A stretch of DNA of 64,000 nucleotides from Desulfitobacterium chlororespirans DSM 11544 (GCF_900143285.1 NZ_FRDN01000017.1:1-64000), one strand, 5' to 3'; shown: positions 40,179 through 48,997, numbered from the stretch's first letter. A program made the numbers and translations. The notes: generated by a model not told the origin, from the sequence alone.

Positions 40179-41288
40179 ATGCTGCAGAAAATCAATGAGA
40201 TCCGGAGTTACCTTAAAGCAATTTACCTAGAGAGAAATGATATCATCGAAGGTCTGTTGACCGCATTTATCGCAAGGCAACACGTTTTACTTGTAGGTGA
40301 ACCCGGAACGGCAAAGTCGGCTATCGTTGCTGACCTTGCCAAGAGTATTACAGGTGCTAACTACTTCCAATGGCTTCTGACCCGCTTTAGCACCCCGGAA
40401 GAGTTATTTGGTCCTGTATCACTTAAGGCATTAGAGCAGGACACTTTTAAAAGGAACACAACAAATAAGCTGCCTGAGGCTCACATCGGCTTCGTGGACG
40501 AGATTTTCAAGGGGAATTCCGCCATCCTTAATGCCCTCTTAACGCTTGCCAACGAGAGAGTGTTTTACAACAACGGCGGCATTATCCAGTCTCCTCTCTT
40601 TTCCATCATTGGGTGCAGCAACGAGTGGCCGGAGACGGATGAGGGCCTTGAGGCTCTGTTTGACCGCTTTATTCTTCGTTATGAGATACCTTACATCCAG
40701 GACGGAAGGAACTTTGTAGCAATGTTACAAGGCTCCTGCCCAGCTCAAAGGCCGACCATCACGCTTCAAGAATTGGAACAAATACAAAACTACAGCGAAA
40801 TGATGGTCACGGTTCCGCAGGATGTTCTTGAGGGTATTCGGGATATTCGAGATGCTCTAAAAATAGAAGGTATACACCCCTCGGATCGGAGATTCCGGCA
40901 AACATTGTCATTGCTTAAAGCGGTCGCAACATTGGATGGACGGGACACTGTATTAAGGAAAGATATGAGTATCCTTGTTCATTCACTCTGGGTTTCCCCG
41001 GAAAGCAATGAAAGAGATATTGTAAGAACGGTTGTTACGGATCTCTGCCTAGACCCAACAGAAAGAGAGATAGTTAATCTTGACGATATGTTAACAAAGT
41101 TACATCAAGAAATGGGGGTAGCCGACCTTTCAAACACAGCGATTGTTTTAGAATTCACTCAAAAAATGAAGGAAATCAGGGTAAGAATTGAAGCTATTCC
41201 TAATGGCCAAAATTACCCGAAAATCACCGAAATGTTAAGTCTTCTGGATGAAACGAAAAAAGCAATTACAACAGCGGCATTGGGATAA
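40179..41288 (+). CDS. MoxR/RavA-type AAA+ ATPase
   Basis: 369 aa from ATG 40179 behind AAAGGGAGGA. Walker A VGEPGTAKSAI (~residue 39), Walker B IGFVDEIFKG (~residue 106), sensor Asn in IIGCSNEWP, arginine finger region ALFDRFILRYE. RavA-branch MoxR proteins act with a von Willebrand A partner as chaperones for complex assembly or metal insertion. The partner lies directly downstream. Confidence 0.85.
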   Translation: MLQKINEIRSYLKAIYLERNDIIEGLLTAFIARQHVLLVGEPGTAKSAIVADLAKSITGANYFQWLLTRFSTPEELFGPVSLKALEQDTFKRNTTNKLPEAHIGFVDEIFKGNSAILNALLTLANERVFYNNGGIIQSPLFSIIGCSNEWPETDEGLEALFDRFILRYEIPYIQDGRNFVAMLQGSCPAQRPTITLQELEQIQNYSEMMVTVPQDVLEGIRDIRDALKIEGIHPSDRRFRQTLSLLKAVATLDGRDTVLRKDMSILVHSLWVSPESNERDIVRTVVTDLCLDPTEREIVNLDDMLTKLHQEMGVADLSNTAIVLEFTQKMKEIRVRIEAIPNGQNYPKITEMLSLLDETKKAITTAALG

Positions 41289-41351
41289 AAATGTTTATGG
41301 GTTAAGCGGCTCACTTTAGCCGCTTAATCCAATTAAAGGGAGGTTTTTCTA

Positions 41352-42839
41352 TTGGCATTACCATGGAATAAAAACCAAAAGCATTACTTTCATAGTTGCC
41401 TCAACACGGATAACTATGATAAACGACAGTTTGAAAACCTACTGTCCGTTGCTCCGAAAATTCGAGAGACAGAAGCAAAGGGTGAAAGCGTTTTCCCAGG
41501 CTATATAAACTTCATGGGGGATCAATGGTCGGCCCTATATAAAGGGCAACCACAGATCAACCCCGAAGCGGGCGGAAAAGCGGCTCTCCACAGACCACTG
41601 ATTCAAAAGATGATGATCTCTGAAGATTACCAGAAGCTCAGGGAGCAAACCACTCTGGATGACTTTTCTGCCGCGATTGGCACATTATCTATAAGCCAAA
41701 CCATGATTAAATTTATAGAAGAGCGGAAAAAGAATGATGAACAATTAAAGGAAATGCAGAAACAACAAGAACAGCTGCAACAACAGATTCGGCAAAATCA
41801 ACAGTCTATCCAAAAAAGAGAGCAACAGGGCAAGAAATCAACAACTACTCAACAAGAAAAGTCCAAAAAACTTGCCGATTTGTTAAATGAGCTTCAACAG
41901 CATATGGGACAGCAATTAGCAAATAACATAGATATGTCTCAAATGCTGAGTCAAGCGGCTCAGGACGCAAATAGCACCAAACAAGGAATCGAAGATCTGA
42001 TTTCTGGTACCCAGGCCGGTTCAGGGGCAGCCGAAATGAAAAAAATCCCTTTGCGGCAGCAGCTTGAGCTGGCAGAAGTCCTCAAGAAGGACCGTGTTGT
42101 CAGAAAAGTGGCCGAATGGGCGGGTCGATTTAAAGCAATTGCCCGTAAAAAGCAAAAATCTAAGCATGTTGCTTCGGTAGAGCGTGAGGGGATTATTCAG
42201 GGGAATGACCCGGAACTCTTGCTGCCGACAGAGCTGGCCATGCTGAACAACCCATCTACAAAACTGGATTTCTATCGCCGGTTTACGGAGAAACAAACTC
42301 TCCAATATGCACCTCAAGGGAAAGATTCGGCTGGAAAGGGGCCAATAGTATTATGTTTGGACCAATCCGGAAGCATGGATGATCAAAAAGAGCAGGCTGC
42401 AGGATTTGCTTTGGCGATAGCTATGATAGCAAGAAGGCAGCATAGAGACTTTGCCTATATTCCATTCGCCAGCAAAACGGGCAAAACGCTTATTTTTCCT
42501 AAGGGTAAAATTCCTGTTGAAGGGATTATTGAAATCGCGACCAGCTTTTTAGATGGCGGCACGAACTTTGAGCAACCCCTTAGAGAGGCCATAAAAATAG
42601 TCGAGAACCGAGAGCGGTTCAAGAACGCAGATGTCATTTTTGTGACTGATGGCAGTGCTCACTTAAATGACGAATTTCTTAATAATTACCATGAGAAAAA
42701 GAAAAAGTTGGACTTTAAATGCATGGGATGTGTACTGGGATCTTCATCAGGTCATGAAGTTGAAAAGTTCACCGATGAATGGTTTGCGGTTACAGATTTA
42801 ATTAAAGCGGCCGAAGACAGTGCGGTTTTTCAGATTTAA
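41352..42839 (+). CDS. VWA-domain protein, MoxR partner (ViaA-like)
   Basis: 495 aa from TTG 41352. A long Gln-rich coiled coil at ~120-185, then a C-terminal VWA domain (~residues 330-490) with the metal-binding MIDAS motif intact: DQSGSM, the Thr of DGGTNFEQ and the Asp of VTDGSAH. It is expected to bind the MoxR ATPase and a client. Pairs of this sort on phages and plasmids have no settled function. A TTAAGCGGC/GCCGCTTAA hairpin lies between the two genes (41301-41327). Confidence 0.82.
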   Translation: MALPWNKNQKHYFHSCLNTDNYDKRQFENLLSVAPKIRETEAKGESVFPGYINFMGDQWSALYKGQPQINPEAGGKAALHRPLIQKMMISEDYQKLREQTTLDDFSAAIGTLSISQTMIKFIEERKKNDEQLKEMQKQQEQLQQQIRQNQQSIQKREQQGKKSTTTQQEKSKKLADLLNELQQHMGQQLANNIDMSQMLSQAAQDANSTKQGIEDLISGTQAGSGAAEMKKIPLRQQLELAEVLKKDRVVRKVAEWAGRFKAIARKKQKSKHVASVEREGIIQGNDPELLLPTELAMLNNPSTKLDFYRRFTEKQTLQYAPQGKDSAGKGPIVLCLDQSGSMDDQKEQAAGFALAIAMIARRQHRDFAYIPFASKTGKTLIFPKGKIPVEGIIEIATSFLDGGTNFEQPLREAIKIVENRERFKNADVIFVTDGSAHLNDEFLNNYHEKKKKLDFKCMGCVLGSSSGHEVEKFTDEWFAVTDLIKAAEDSAVFQI

Positions 42840-42862
42840 GGCTTAAAAAGGAGGGAAATGCT

Positions 42863-43405
42863 GTGTCAATACAAACGACAGTTAAATTAGAAGGAACCCT
42901 TAATGGGGTGAAGAAAACAGCCGTCATTACAGCCGATCAACACCCCAGAACGATATTTCAAGACAAGACGCTCAAAGAGCTATTCCTTCTAAATATACCG
43001 AATCCAGGGTGCCAAGACATCAACGAAGAAATGATTTCAGCCGACATTGATATTCAGCGGCAATGCGAGTTCGGAATCGCTGGATTTCATTACACTGGAA
43101 ACGACATGCAAATTGTTCTGAGAAAGGCAGATGAGCTGGCTAGAAAAAATGAAAAAGAGCTGCTCGATGAAGCAACTTCCGTTGTAGATAGTGAATTACC
43201 AGATCCTGAAGAGCTTCTCGCCTTGGCAACAATGGCACTTATGGAGGGAGACACTCGAAAAGCCATCACTATTGCTGAAATATTTGACGCCTCGGCCAAA
43301 ATAGCACTAAGGGGAGAAGAAGTCAAAGATGTAGGGGGAAAATTTCTAATTGCAGCTTTTATGCTTGCTAAAGAAATGATTGAGGGCAAGGGTGAAAATA
43401 CGTAA
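42863..43405 (+). CDS. Protein of unknown function, end of the fourth leader operon
   Basis: 180 aa from GTG 42863 behind AAGGAGGG. Acidic; a beta-rich N-terminal half followed by a helical repeat-like C-terminal half (LLALATMALMEGDTRKAITI). Probably works with the MoxR/VWA pair; not recognised. Confidence 0.5.
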   Translation: MSIQTTVKLEGTLNGVKKTAVITADQHPRTIFQDKTLKELFLLNIPNPGCQDINEEMISADIDIQRQCEFGIAGFHYTGNDMQIVLRKADELARKNEKELLDEATSVVDSELPDPEELLALATMALMEGDTRKAITIAEIFDASAKIALRGEEVKDVGGKFLIAAFMLAKEMIEGKGENT

Positions 43406-43445
43406 AAGATTTGTGTTTCATAGTTTAGAAAAAGTTCTTGAGAAA

Positions 43446-43490
43446 AAAGCTCCTCTCTCACCTTTGCTGGTGTGGGAGGACTTTTTTTAA
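43446..43490 (+). terminator. Terminator of the fourth leader operon
   Basis: AGCTCCTCTCTCAC paired with GTGTGGGAGGACT, then T7. Confidence 0.75.
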
Positions 43491-43568
43491 TTTCAGACAA
43501 ATTTCGCGAGATTTCGGAAGGAGAAGTGTGGGATAATTTCTTTATATTACTGAAAGATGGTGGTATAA

Positions 43569-44546
43569 ATGCACCTTAAAGATGTTATCGAGGAGTTTAT
43601 AAGTGAAAATCCTAATTATAAACATGATATTATCAATTTTATAAGTTATCTTACAGAATATAAAAAATTGCCATTAGATGATACCGTATTTGGTGGAATT
43701 AATACAGATCACGTCATAGATAGCTTAAAACACTATATTGATATAGGACAATTCAAAACCGTTTCAATTGTACAGAAGTACACTGTAGTTATCTCTAAAT
43801 TTTTTATATATGCTATTGTAGCAAAGAACTCACTGAAAAACTCGAATATACTAGATGAGATTTCGGCACCTAAAATTGATGAGAAGTCATATTATAGCAG
43901 AATCAATTTAATGATTAGTAAAAATAAAAAGCTAAGTACAAAAGAGCCAATATTAGTATTCTCACGTGAGATTATCGAAGATATCATAACCAATTGTGAT
44001 TTAATTATTCAAGACACCGGAAAGCACAATAATAAAATCGGGTTCGAAAAACTAGTTGCAGCATTATGTATCAAACTAGTGGTACTTACGGGCATGAAAT
44101 ATGGCATAGCAAGAAAAATTCGTGTTGAAGATTTAAATGTTACGACAAATACTATTCATATAAATGGGTTTAATATTCGGTTACCGTTAAAGCTTAGTAC
44201 TCAATTTCAGTACTACATGGAGTTAAGAGAATCCTTTGGTAAAAAGTGTTCTTTCTTATTTATGTCCTTTGATGGAGAGCAATGGGGTGGACAAACGAGT
44301 GCTTCTAAAATGCCCGATATGCTTGCAAGATGGACAGGGCGGTCAGGGACTACCGGGTTAACCAAGTTTGGTATAATCAACTTAATTAATGCTGGAGTCA
44401 GCGACAGTGTTATTAAAAAATTAACCGGTGCTGAGGAAAGTGTATTAAGAAGCTGCGTCGAATCAAATGAAAAAAAAGAAGCAATGCAATGGGAGAAGTA
44501 TGTCAATTCTAGAATTAGCAAAATTGATATATACTATTCTCTTTAA
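43569..44546 (+). CDS. Degenerate tyrosine recombinase-like protein
   Basis: 325 aa. The N-terminal ~90 residues look like a SAM-like core-binding domain and the rest has the tyrosine recombinase outline. Key residues are changed: the Arg I position reads VLTGMKYGIARKI (Lys at the expected Arg), and the H-x-x-R box is replaced around GTTGLTKFGIINLINAGVSD. A tyrosine at the C-terminus (DIYYSL) is not at the usual distance. It may be a DNA-binding relative without strand-exchange activity. It is AT-rich and stands alone after a terminator. Confidence 0.5.
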   Translation: MHLKDVIEEFISENPNYKHDIINFISYLTEYKKLPLDDTVFGGINTDHVIDSLKHYIDIGQFKTVSIVQKYTVVISKFFIYAIVAKNSLKNSNILDEISAPKIDEKSYYSRINLMISKNKKLSTKEPILVFSREIIEDIITNCDLIIQDTGKHNNKIGFEKLVAALCIKLVVLTGMKYGIARKIRVEDLNVTTNTIHINGFNIRLPLKLSTQFQYYMELRESFGKKCSFLFMSFDGEQWGGQTSASKMPDMLARWTGRSGTTGLTKFGIINLINAGVSDSVIKKLTGAEESVLRSCVESNEKKEAMQWEKYVNSRISKIDIYYSL

Positions 44547-44637
44547 GTGTTCATTTTTCTTTCACAAAGACCAAAAACCATATCAACGTCGGCTATGCAT
44601 GACAAGCACATGGATATAGACCTTAATATGAAAGAAT

Positions 44638-44820
44638 GTGATCACAATAAATCTGGAATATAAGGCATTAGAGGTCGTCTATTACTCTTTTCGTTTTCTT
44701 TGGGTGATAGTCAGCTCAGTACCATTGTGGTTATGGCCTATTCTTATTCTGGTTTTCATCGTTAATAATTGGAGGCCAAGGAAGCCAGGGAGCAGGAGAA
44801 GAAAGAAGTCTATGCGATAG
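44638..44820 (+). CDS. Small membrane protein, doubtful
   Basis: 60 codons from GTG 44638 without a clear ribosome site; one long hydrophobic stretch (VSSVPLWLWPILILVFIVNN) then a strongly basic tail. Could be a genuine small membrane protein or a remnant. Confidence 0.35.
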   Translation: MITINLEYKALEVVYYSFRFLWVIVSSVPLWLWPILILVFIVNNWRPRKPGSRRRKKSMR

Positions 44821-44937
44821 TCGCACGAAAAAAGCATCGAAACCTAATCCAGTGCCTGTCACATCTATAGCGTTAGGGACATATAGTGTAGTGGGCGGAG
44901 GATCACAGAAGTTGTCGGTTGTCGTGTCTACGATCAA

Positions 44938-44984
44938 GCAGAAGCTCGGTGCAAATATAATGCGCTGGGCTTCTGCTTTTTATT
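44938..44984 (+). terminator. Intrinsic terminator before the SOS cassette
   Basis: GCAGAAGC/GCTTCTGC with a long loop, then TTTTTATTT. Confidence 0.65.
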
Positions 44985-45015
44985 TCCACTTTTCAATAAA
45001 AGATTTAGGAGATAG

Positions 45016-45052
45016 AATAAGAACGTGAGTTCTTATTAAGAATGAATGTTCT
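45016..45052 (+). promoter_or_regulatory. Two adjacent LexA (SOS) boxes
   Basis: AAGAACGTGAGTTCTT (core GAAC-n4-GTTC, 45019-45034, inside a longer palindrome) and AGAATGAATGTTCT (45039-45052, one mismatch). The Firmicute LexA box is CGAACnnnnGTTCG-like. Just upstream of the small gene at 45065. Confidence 0.7.
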
Positions 45053-45064
45053 GAGGTGAGAGAC

Positions 45065-45313
45065 ATGAAAGTCATCATGGACCCAATAAAAATGTTAGCC
45101 AAATTTGACTTACACGGCAATCTTACTCCGGCTAGATTTCAGCATAAAGATGAGGTTGTAGACGTAGAGCGGTTACTCAAGGTATCTGAGGAAAAGCTGG
45201 CTGGTAATCGGATGCTAATCTTCAGGTGCCAATCCGAAGTGTATGGGATAATGAAAGTGTTTGAGCTTAAGTACGAGCTGCAGACGTGCAAGTGGTTTTT
45301 GTATAAAATGTAA
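45065..45313 (+). CDS. Small SOS-cassette protein preceding the Y-family polymerase
   Basis: 82 aa from ATG 45065 behind GAGGTGAG. MDPIKMLAKFDLHGNLTPARF and the C-terminal FELKYELQTCKWFLYK match a small protein commonly found before Y-family polymerases in Firmicutes (YolD-like position). Its role, perhaps as an accessory factor, is unknown. Controlled by two SOS boxes. Confidence 0.65.
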   Translation: MKVIMDPIKMLAKFDLHGNLTPARFQHKDEVVDVERLLKVSEEKLAGNRMLIFRCQSEVYGIMKVFELKYELQTCKWFLYKM

Positions 45314-45364
45314 GTGTAAGTATATTGTCAAAACTTACCGCTACTATTCTTGCGTACATACGTT

Positions 45365-45386
45365 TATAATACAGAACGAATGTTCT
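45365..45386 (+). promoter_or_regulatory. Promoter -10 and LexA box of the polymerase gene
   Basis: TATAAT at 45365-45370 followed by AGAACGAATGTTCT (45373-45386), a full GAAC-n4-GTTC box placed over the expected transcription start. Confidence 0.75.
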
Positions 45387-45402
45387 TTTAAGGAGCGAAT
45401 GT

Positions 45403-46656
45403 ATGGCGTCAAGAGTTATTATGCACATCGATGCGAATTCGGCTTATCTATCATGGGAAGCCGTCCACAGGCTGCAGCACGGGGATTCTTTGGACTTGCG
45501 AACGGTGCCTAGTGTTGTTGGAGGAAATCCCGAAACCAGGCACGGCATAGTCCTTACGAAGTCTATACCGGCTAAGAAATTCAATATTAAAACAGGGGAG
45601 ACTATCTGGGAGGCAAAAGCTAAGTGTCCAGAGCTTATCATTGTGCCACCTAATTACAGCTTATACATGCAATGTAGTCAGGCTTTTGGGGATGTACTGA
45701 GCGGGTATTCTCCGCTGGTGGAGCAATATAGTATAGATGAGTATTTTGTTGATTTTAGCAGCATGCATTGGATTTATCCAGACCCAGTAGCGGCGGCACA
45801 CTCAATTAAGAATCGGATTAGAGATGAGCTGGGATTTACGGTTAATGTTGGGGTATCCTCAAACAAGCTCTTGGCAAAGATGGGATCAGAATTCCAGAAG
45901 CCCGACAAAGTCCACACCTTATTCACTGAGGAGATTATGGAAAAAATGTGGCCCCTGTCGGTTGAGGAACTCTTCATGGTTGGGCGAGCGACATCTAAAA
46001 AACTTTATGATCGCAGAATCAGGACGATAGGAGAGCTGGCCGGTGCTGATCCTAGATGGCTAGAACTCTTTTTAAAATCGCATGGTCGGCTGATTTGGAA
46101 TTATGCAAATGGGAGGGACGCTTCTTTAGTTAGAGTTAATAGGCATCCTGTCGTGAAAAGCATGGGGAATTCCACAACGACGGCTTTCGATGTCGATAAT
46201 CAAAGAGAAGCATATTTAGTTTTACTCTCCTTGGTAGAGACTGTGGCGTTTAGGATTCGTGCAGCTGGATATTGCTGTCAACTTGTGTCTATATCAATTA
46301 AGGATAATGATTTTCTCTACAGGTCCCATCAAAGGAAACTTTATGACCCCACGGATTGCACGAATCTTATCCACCGGATAGCGTGTGAGCTATTTGATGA
46401 ACTATGGCGGGGAAAGCCACTGAGACATCTCGGAGTGAGCGCAGCAGATCTGTGCAGCAATGAGTTTCTGCAGACAAGTTTATTTGATGAGCAGAATGAA
46501 CAGCAGAGAGATGTAGATAAAACCATTGACAGCATCAGAAAAAGGCACGGCTCATTAGCCGTGCAGAGAGCGTCATTTCTTCATAGCGGATTAAAGCCAA
46601 TGACGGGAGGTACAGGGGAAGAAGCCGAGTATCCCATGATGTCGAGTGTGCTTTAA
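45403..46656 (+). CDS. Y-family DNA polymerase (UmuC/UvrX/DinB type)
   Basis: 417 aa from ATG 45403. Catalytic acids: Asp in MHIDANSAYLSWE and the Asp-Glu of YSIDEYFVDF; fingers VLTKSIPAKKFNIKTGE; helix-hairpin-helix near residue 190; little-finger domain to ~380; beta-clamp motif QTSLFD near residue 368. It copies damaged DNA and is error-prone. The SOS box at its promoter and the small partner gene upstream fit UvrX/UmuC-type polymerases carried by mobile elements. Confidence 0.9.
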   Translation: MASRVIMHIDANSAYLSWEAVHRLQHGDSLDLRTVPSVVGGNPETRHGIVLTKSIPAKKFNIKTGETIWEAKAKCPELIIVPPNYSLYMQCSQAFGDVLSGYSPLVEQYSIDEYFVDFSSMHWIYPDPVAAAHSIKNRIRDELGFTVNVGVSSNKLLAKMGSEFQKPDKVHTLFTEEIMEKMWPLSVEELFMVGRATSKKLYDRRIRTIGELAGADPRWLELFLKSHGRLIWNYANGRDASLVRVNRHPVVKSMGNSTTTAFDVDNQREAYLVLLSLVETVAFRIRAAGYCCQLVSISIKDNDFLYRSHQRKLYDPTDCTNLIHRIACELFDELWRGKPLRHLGVSAADLCSNEFLQTSLFDEQNEQQRDVDKTIDSIRKRHGSLAVQRASFLHSGLKPMTGGTGEEAEYPMMSSVL

Positions 46657-46669
46657 TGATAATCATAAG

Positions 46670-46712
46670 AGATAGTCCCAGGGATGCTTCCCCTGGGGCT
46701 GTCTTTATTTGT
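46670..46712. terminator. Bidirectional terminator between converging genes
   Basis: AGTCCCAGGG/CCCCTGGGGCT-type stem with T-rich flank on the plus strand, between the polymerase gene and the minus-strand genes. Confidence 0.65.
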
Positions 46713-46908
46713 CCTTATATTTATCTTTCGTGATTGCCTGTAGTAAAAGAGTGATATCATCCAGCCGCCTCTCTAACGACATGTTAGACTCTCTGACCCC
46801 ATGACGCACAGCAGTCTTGATGATCTCATAGAGGATTAGGACTCCTACACCCCAGAAGATAAGTAGTAGGATTATGTTGGCGGTGAAAAGACTTCCTATT
46901 GCGGCCAC
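46705..46908 (-). CDS. Small membrane protein, holin-like size
   Basis: 67 aa from GTG at 46908, behind TTAGGAGG. One N-terminal membrane span (NIILLLIFWGVGVLILYEII), then a basic and helical tail. Resembles BhlA-type small membrane proteins in layout only. It directly follows the lipoprotein gene, 3 nt apart. Confidence 0.5.
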   Translation of the reverse strand: MAAIGSLFTANIILLLIFWGVGVLILYEIIKTAVRHGVRESNMSLERRLDDITLLLQAITKDKYKDK

Positions 46909-46911
46909 CTC

Positions 46912-48201
46912 CTAAGGGTTACATATCTTGCAAGGGGAGTATCCAGCATTTATTAGCTCATCCCTTGTTGTGTCCCTGTCACCCCTGTTTTTTGTCGGCA
47001 AGCTCCGGCAGGTGGGGTAGTGGAATTTCTTTGAACTTGTATTGATTACATAGTGCTGCGCTTGTGACTCTGCAGGTGTGGGAGTCGGCTCTGGTTTCGG
47101 TGTCGGGGCAGGCTCTGGAGCAGGGGAGGGAGCTGGCGATGGTTCAGGTGTTGTTATAGCTGGCACTGAGGCCGGTGTATTGTTAGCCGGTGGAGCATTA
47201 GCTTTAACTTCAGATGCAACCTTATCCATGGTGATTGTGGTCCCGTCACTTGTGGCAATAATGGTCCCAGACTGGTCAGTACGGTAAACCTGCACCCCCG
47301 CGCTGGACAGGCGGCTCAAGACAGCGTCGGTAGGATGTCCATAGGTGTTGCCTTTACCAACGGAGATGACCGCGAATTTAGGCGATACAGCCTTTAAAAA
47401 GGCTGCGGTTGTGGAGCTATCGCTGCCGTGGTGACCAACTTTGAGCAGAGTGCTTTGGAGATTGCCGTTGCGTAGCATCTCATTTTCCGAGATGTCCTCA
47501 GCGTCACCTGTTAATAAAAATGATGTGTTGCCATGAGTTATTTTTAGGACCGCGCTATAGTTATTGAGGTCGGCATAACCGGAGTTTACAGGGGCTAAAA
47601 ATGTCCCGGCAATCCCTGGCACATCTAAGGCCACACCTGCTTTGACCTGTATCTTTTTAGCTCCGCTGGCATTAGCAGCTGTAATCATGTCCTCAAAGGT
47701 CTTCGTGGTACTCGTCGCGTTTGGCATATAGAATTGATCTACCTGGAAAGATTTGAGCACATCGTCCATCCCGCCGATATGGTCCTCATGCGGATGGGTG
47801 GCGATTGCTGCAGCTAGTTTGGTGACACCCTGGGCTTTGAGATAATTGACTACGAGAGTTCCGTCTGCATTATTCCCGGCATCCACCAAGACTGCAGTTT
47901 CGCCGGATTGTATGAGGATACTGTCGGCCTGGCCCACGTCGATAAAGTTGACCTTCAAAGTGCCTGACTGGGTGGGGGAGTTAGTAGATGCTGCAACGGG
48001 AGCCACAGCCGGGACAGAGGCTGGTTCATCATCCTTTGCAGGAGCTTCATCGGGGACTTGTGATTCACTCTCTTGTGCATCTTGTGCGCCCTTTTGTATG
48101 GCTATTAGTTGCGAAGGCGGATCGGATTGAGCAGTGCTTGAGGTTCCGCACCCTACCAGGAGCGTTAAACTTAACAATAATGGGGCTAATCGTTTTAACA
48201 T
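46912..48201 (-). CDS. Lipoprotein with ComEC/Rec2-like metallo-beta-lactamase domain and C-terminal zinc module
   Basis: 429 aa. Signal peptide with lipobox (LTLLVGCG), a Ser/Pro/Ala linker, then an MBL-fold domain (~80-330): INFIDVGQADSILIQ, DAGNNADGT, zinc motif THPHEDHIGG, HHGSDSST. After a Pro-rich linker the last ~45 residues (KKFHYPTCRSLP, GYSPCKICNP) form an Ada-type metal-binding module. This is the extracellular nuclease-like group related to the ComEC C-terminal domain; it may degrade or process DNA outside the membrane. The next upstream gene, DUF3006, is its usual companion. Confidence 0.8.
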   Translation of the reverse strand: MLKRLAPLLLSLTLLVGCGTSSTAQSDPPSQLIAIQKGAQDAQESESQVPDEAPAKDDEPASVPAVAPVAASTNSPTQSGTLKVNFIDVGQADSILIQSGETAVLVDAGNNADGTLVVNYLKAQGVTKLAAAIATHPHEDHIGGMDDVLKSFQVDQFYMPNATSTTKTFEDMITAANASGAKKIQVKAGVALDVPGIAGTFLAPVNSGYADLNNYSAVLKITHGNTSFLLTGDAEDISENEMLRNGNLQSTLLKVGHHGSDSSTTAAFLKAVSPKFAVISVGKGNTYGHPTDAVLSRLSSAGVQVYRTDQSGTIIATSDGTTITMDKVASEVKANAPPANNTPASVPAITTPEPSPAPSPAPEPAPTPKPEPTPTPAESQAQHYVINTSSKKFHYPTCRSLPTKNRGDRDTTRDELINAGYSPCKICNP

Positions 48202-48210
48202 TTGTACCTC

Positions 48211-48411
48211 CTATTCGTCAAAGAAGTTATTCATCATGTTTTTAACTCTTTCTTGGCGGGCTTTCGTTTCGTTATCGTCAATGGCCACAGAAATAGAAAT
48301 TACATCACCCTCTTTAGCGGTAGGCATGAGGATTCTGGGTAAGCTAAATGTCTGCCGGTCGCCTGACTCGATTACAGCGTAGTCGCCCTCAAAGCGGTCT
48401 ATGATATACAA
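48211..48411 (-). CDS. DUF3006-family protein
   Basis: 66 aa from TTG at 48411 behind AAGGAGG. IIDRFEGDYAVIESGDRQTF and the beta-strand pattern are those of DUF3006, regularly encoded beside ComEC-like MBL proteins. Located 9 nt before the MBL lipoprotein gene. Confidence 0.75.
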   Translation of the reverse strand: MYIIDRFEGDYAVIESGDRQTFSLPRILMPTAKEGDVISISVAIDDNETKARQERVKNMMNNFFDE

Positions 48412-48460
48412 AAAAATTCCTCCTTGCTCGTTGAATTATAAAAATTATAAAAGGAACTTT

Positions 48461-48607
48461 TCACCACAGGGTAGTTATTTCCTGCTTTTCGACAAAAAGT
48501 TGCATTTTCCAGTATGGCTCATGTTCTGTATCGCTCCATAGACGGCCAAAGTATCGCGATAAATCTTGCTGGTTTATTAACTCTCCCCTATGGCTGTGAA
48601 AAATCAT
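48461..48607 (-). CDS. Possible 48-residue protein upstream of DUF3006
   Basis: ATG at 48607 to TGA at 48461; reads as a normal protein (MIFHSHRGELINQQDLSRYF, later EPYWKMQLFVEKQEITTLW). The frame extends further upstream without a better start. May be the tail of a decayed gene. Confidence 0.35.
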   Translation of the reverse strand: MIFHSHRGELINQQDLSRYFGRLWSDTEHEPYWKMQLFVEKQEITTLW

Positions 48608-48654
48608 GGCATAACCCCGGTGCGTCTTAGCTGCTGAAGTTAGCGTATCTAAGT

Positions 48655-48700
48655 AAAATATATATACAGCCTGTATAAAAATACAGCTGTATATATATTA
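48655..48700. promoter_or_regulatory. Palindromic operator region before the XRE regulator
   Basis: ATATATACAG and CTGTATATAT (48659-48696) enclose an inner CTGTAT/ATACAG repeat. In the 327-bp gap 48412-48739 it lies ~40 nt before the HTH gene, fitting an autoregulatory operator of the restriction-modification control region. Confidence 0.5.
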
Positions 48701-48739
48701 GTAGATATGATATCCTAATTTACATTGGGGGTGCCTATT

Positions 48740-48997
48740 GTGCAAGATATTACTGATTATGGACGTGTGGAAATAATTCTTGGCGACTATCTGAAAACAA
48801 ACAAAATAAGCAAGAATTTTCTTGCTGAAAAGGCAAATCTCCAGAGAACACAACTTAATACCTATTGCAAAAATAATATAAAACGTGTTGACTTTGATGT
48901 TCTTGCACGGATATGCTATGCACTTAATTGCGAATTGGCCGACATAGTCAGCTATGTTAAGCCTCAAAATGAAAACGGAGGGGAAAGAAATGGCTGA
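48740..48997 (+). CDS. XRE-family helix-turn-helix regulator (control protein)
   Basis: 85 aa from GTG 48740 after GGGGG. The HTH runs NFLAEKANLQRTQLNTYCKN, then VDFDVLARICYALNCELADI. It overlaps the nuclease-methylase gene by 8 nt, so it is probably the control (C) protein of the restriction-modification system, delaying nuclease synthesis after transfer. Confidence 0.75.
   Translation: MQDITDYGRVEIILGDYLKTNKISKNFLAEKANLQRTQLNTYCKNNIKRVDFDVLARICYALNCELADIVSYVKPQNENGGERNG

Noticed and set aside
44731-44937. Minus-strand frame and a plus-strand frame in the second register near 44750-45030
   Set aside because: No ribosome site or start, overlapping registers, and a terminator inside; coding cannot be supported.
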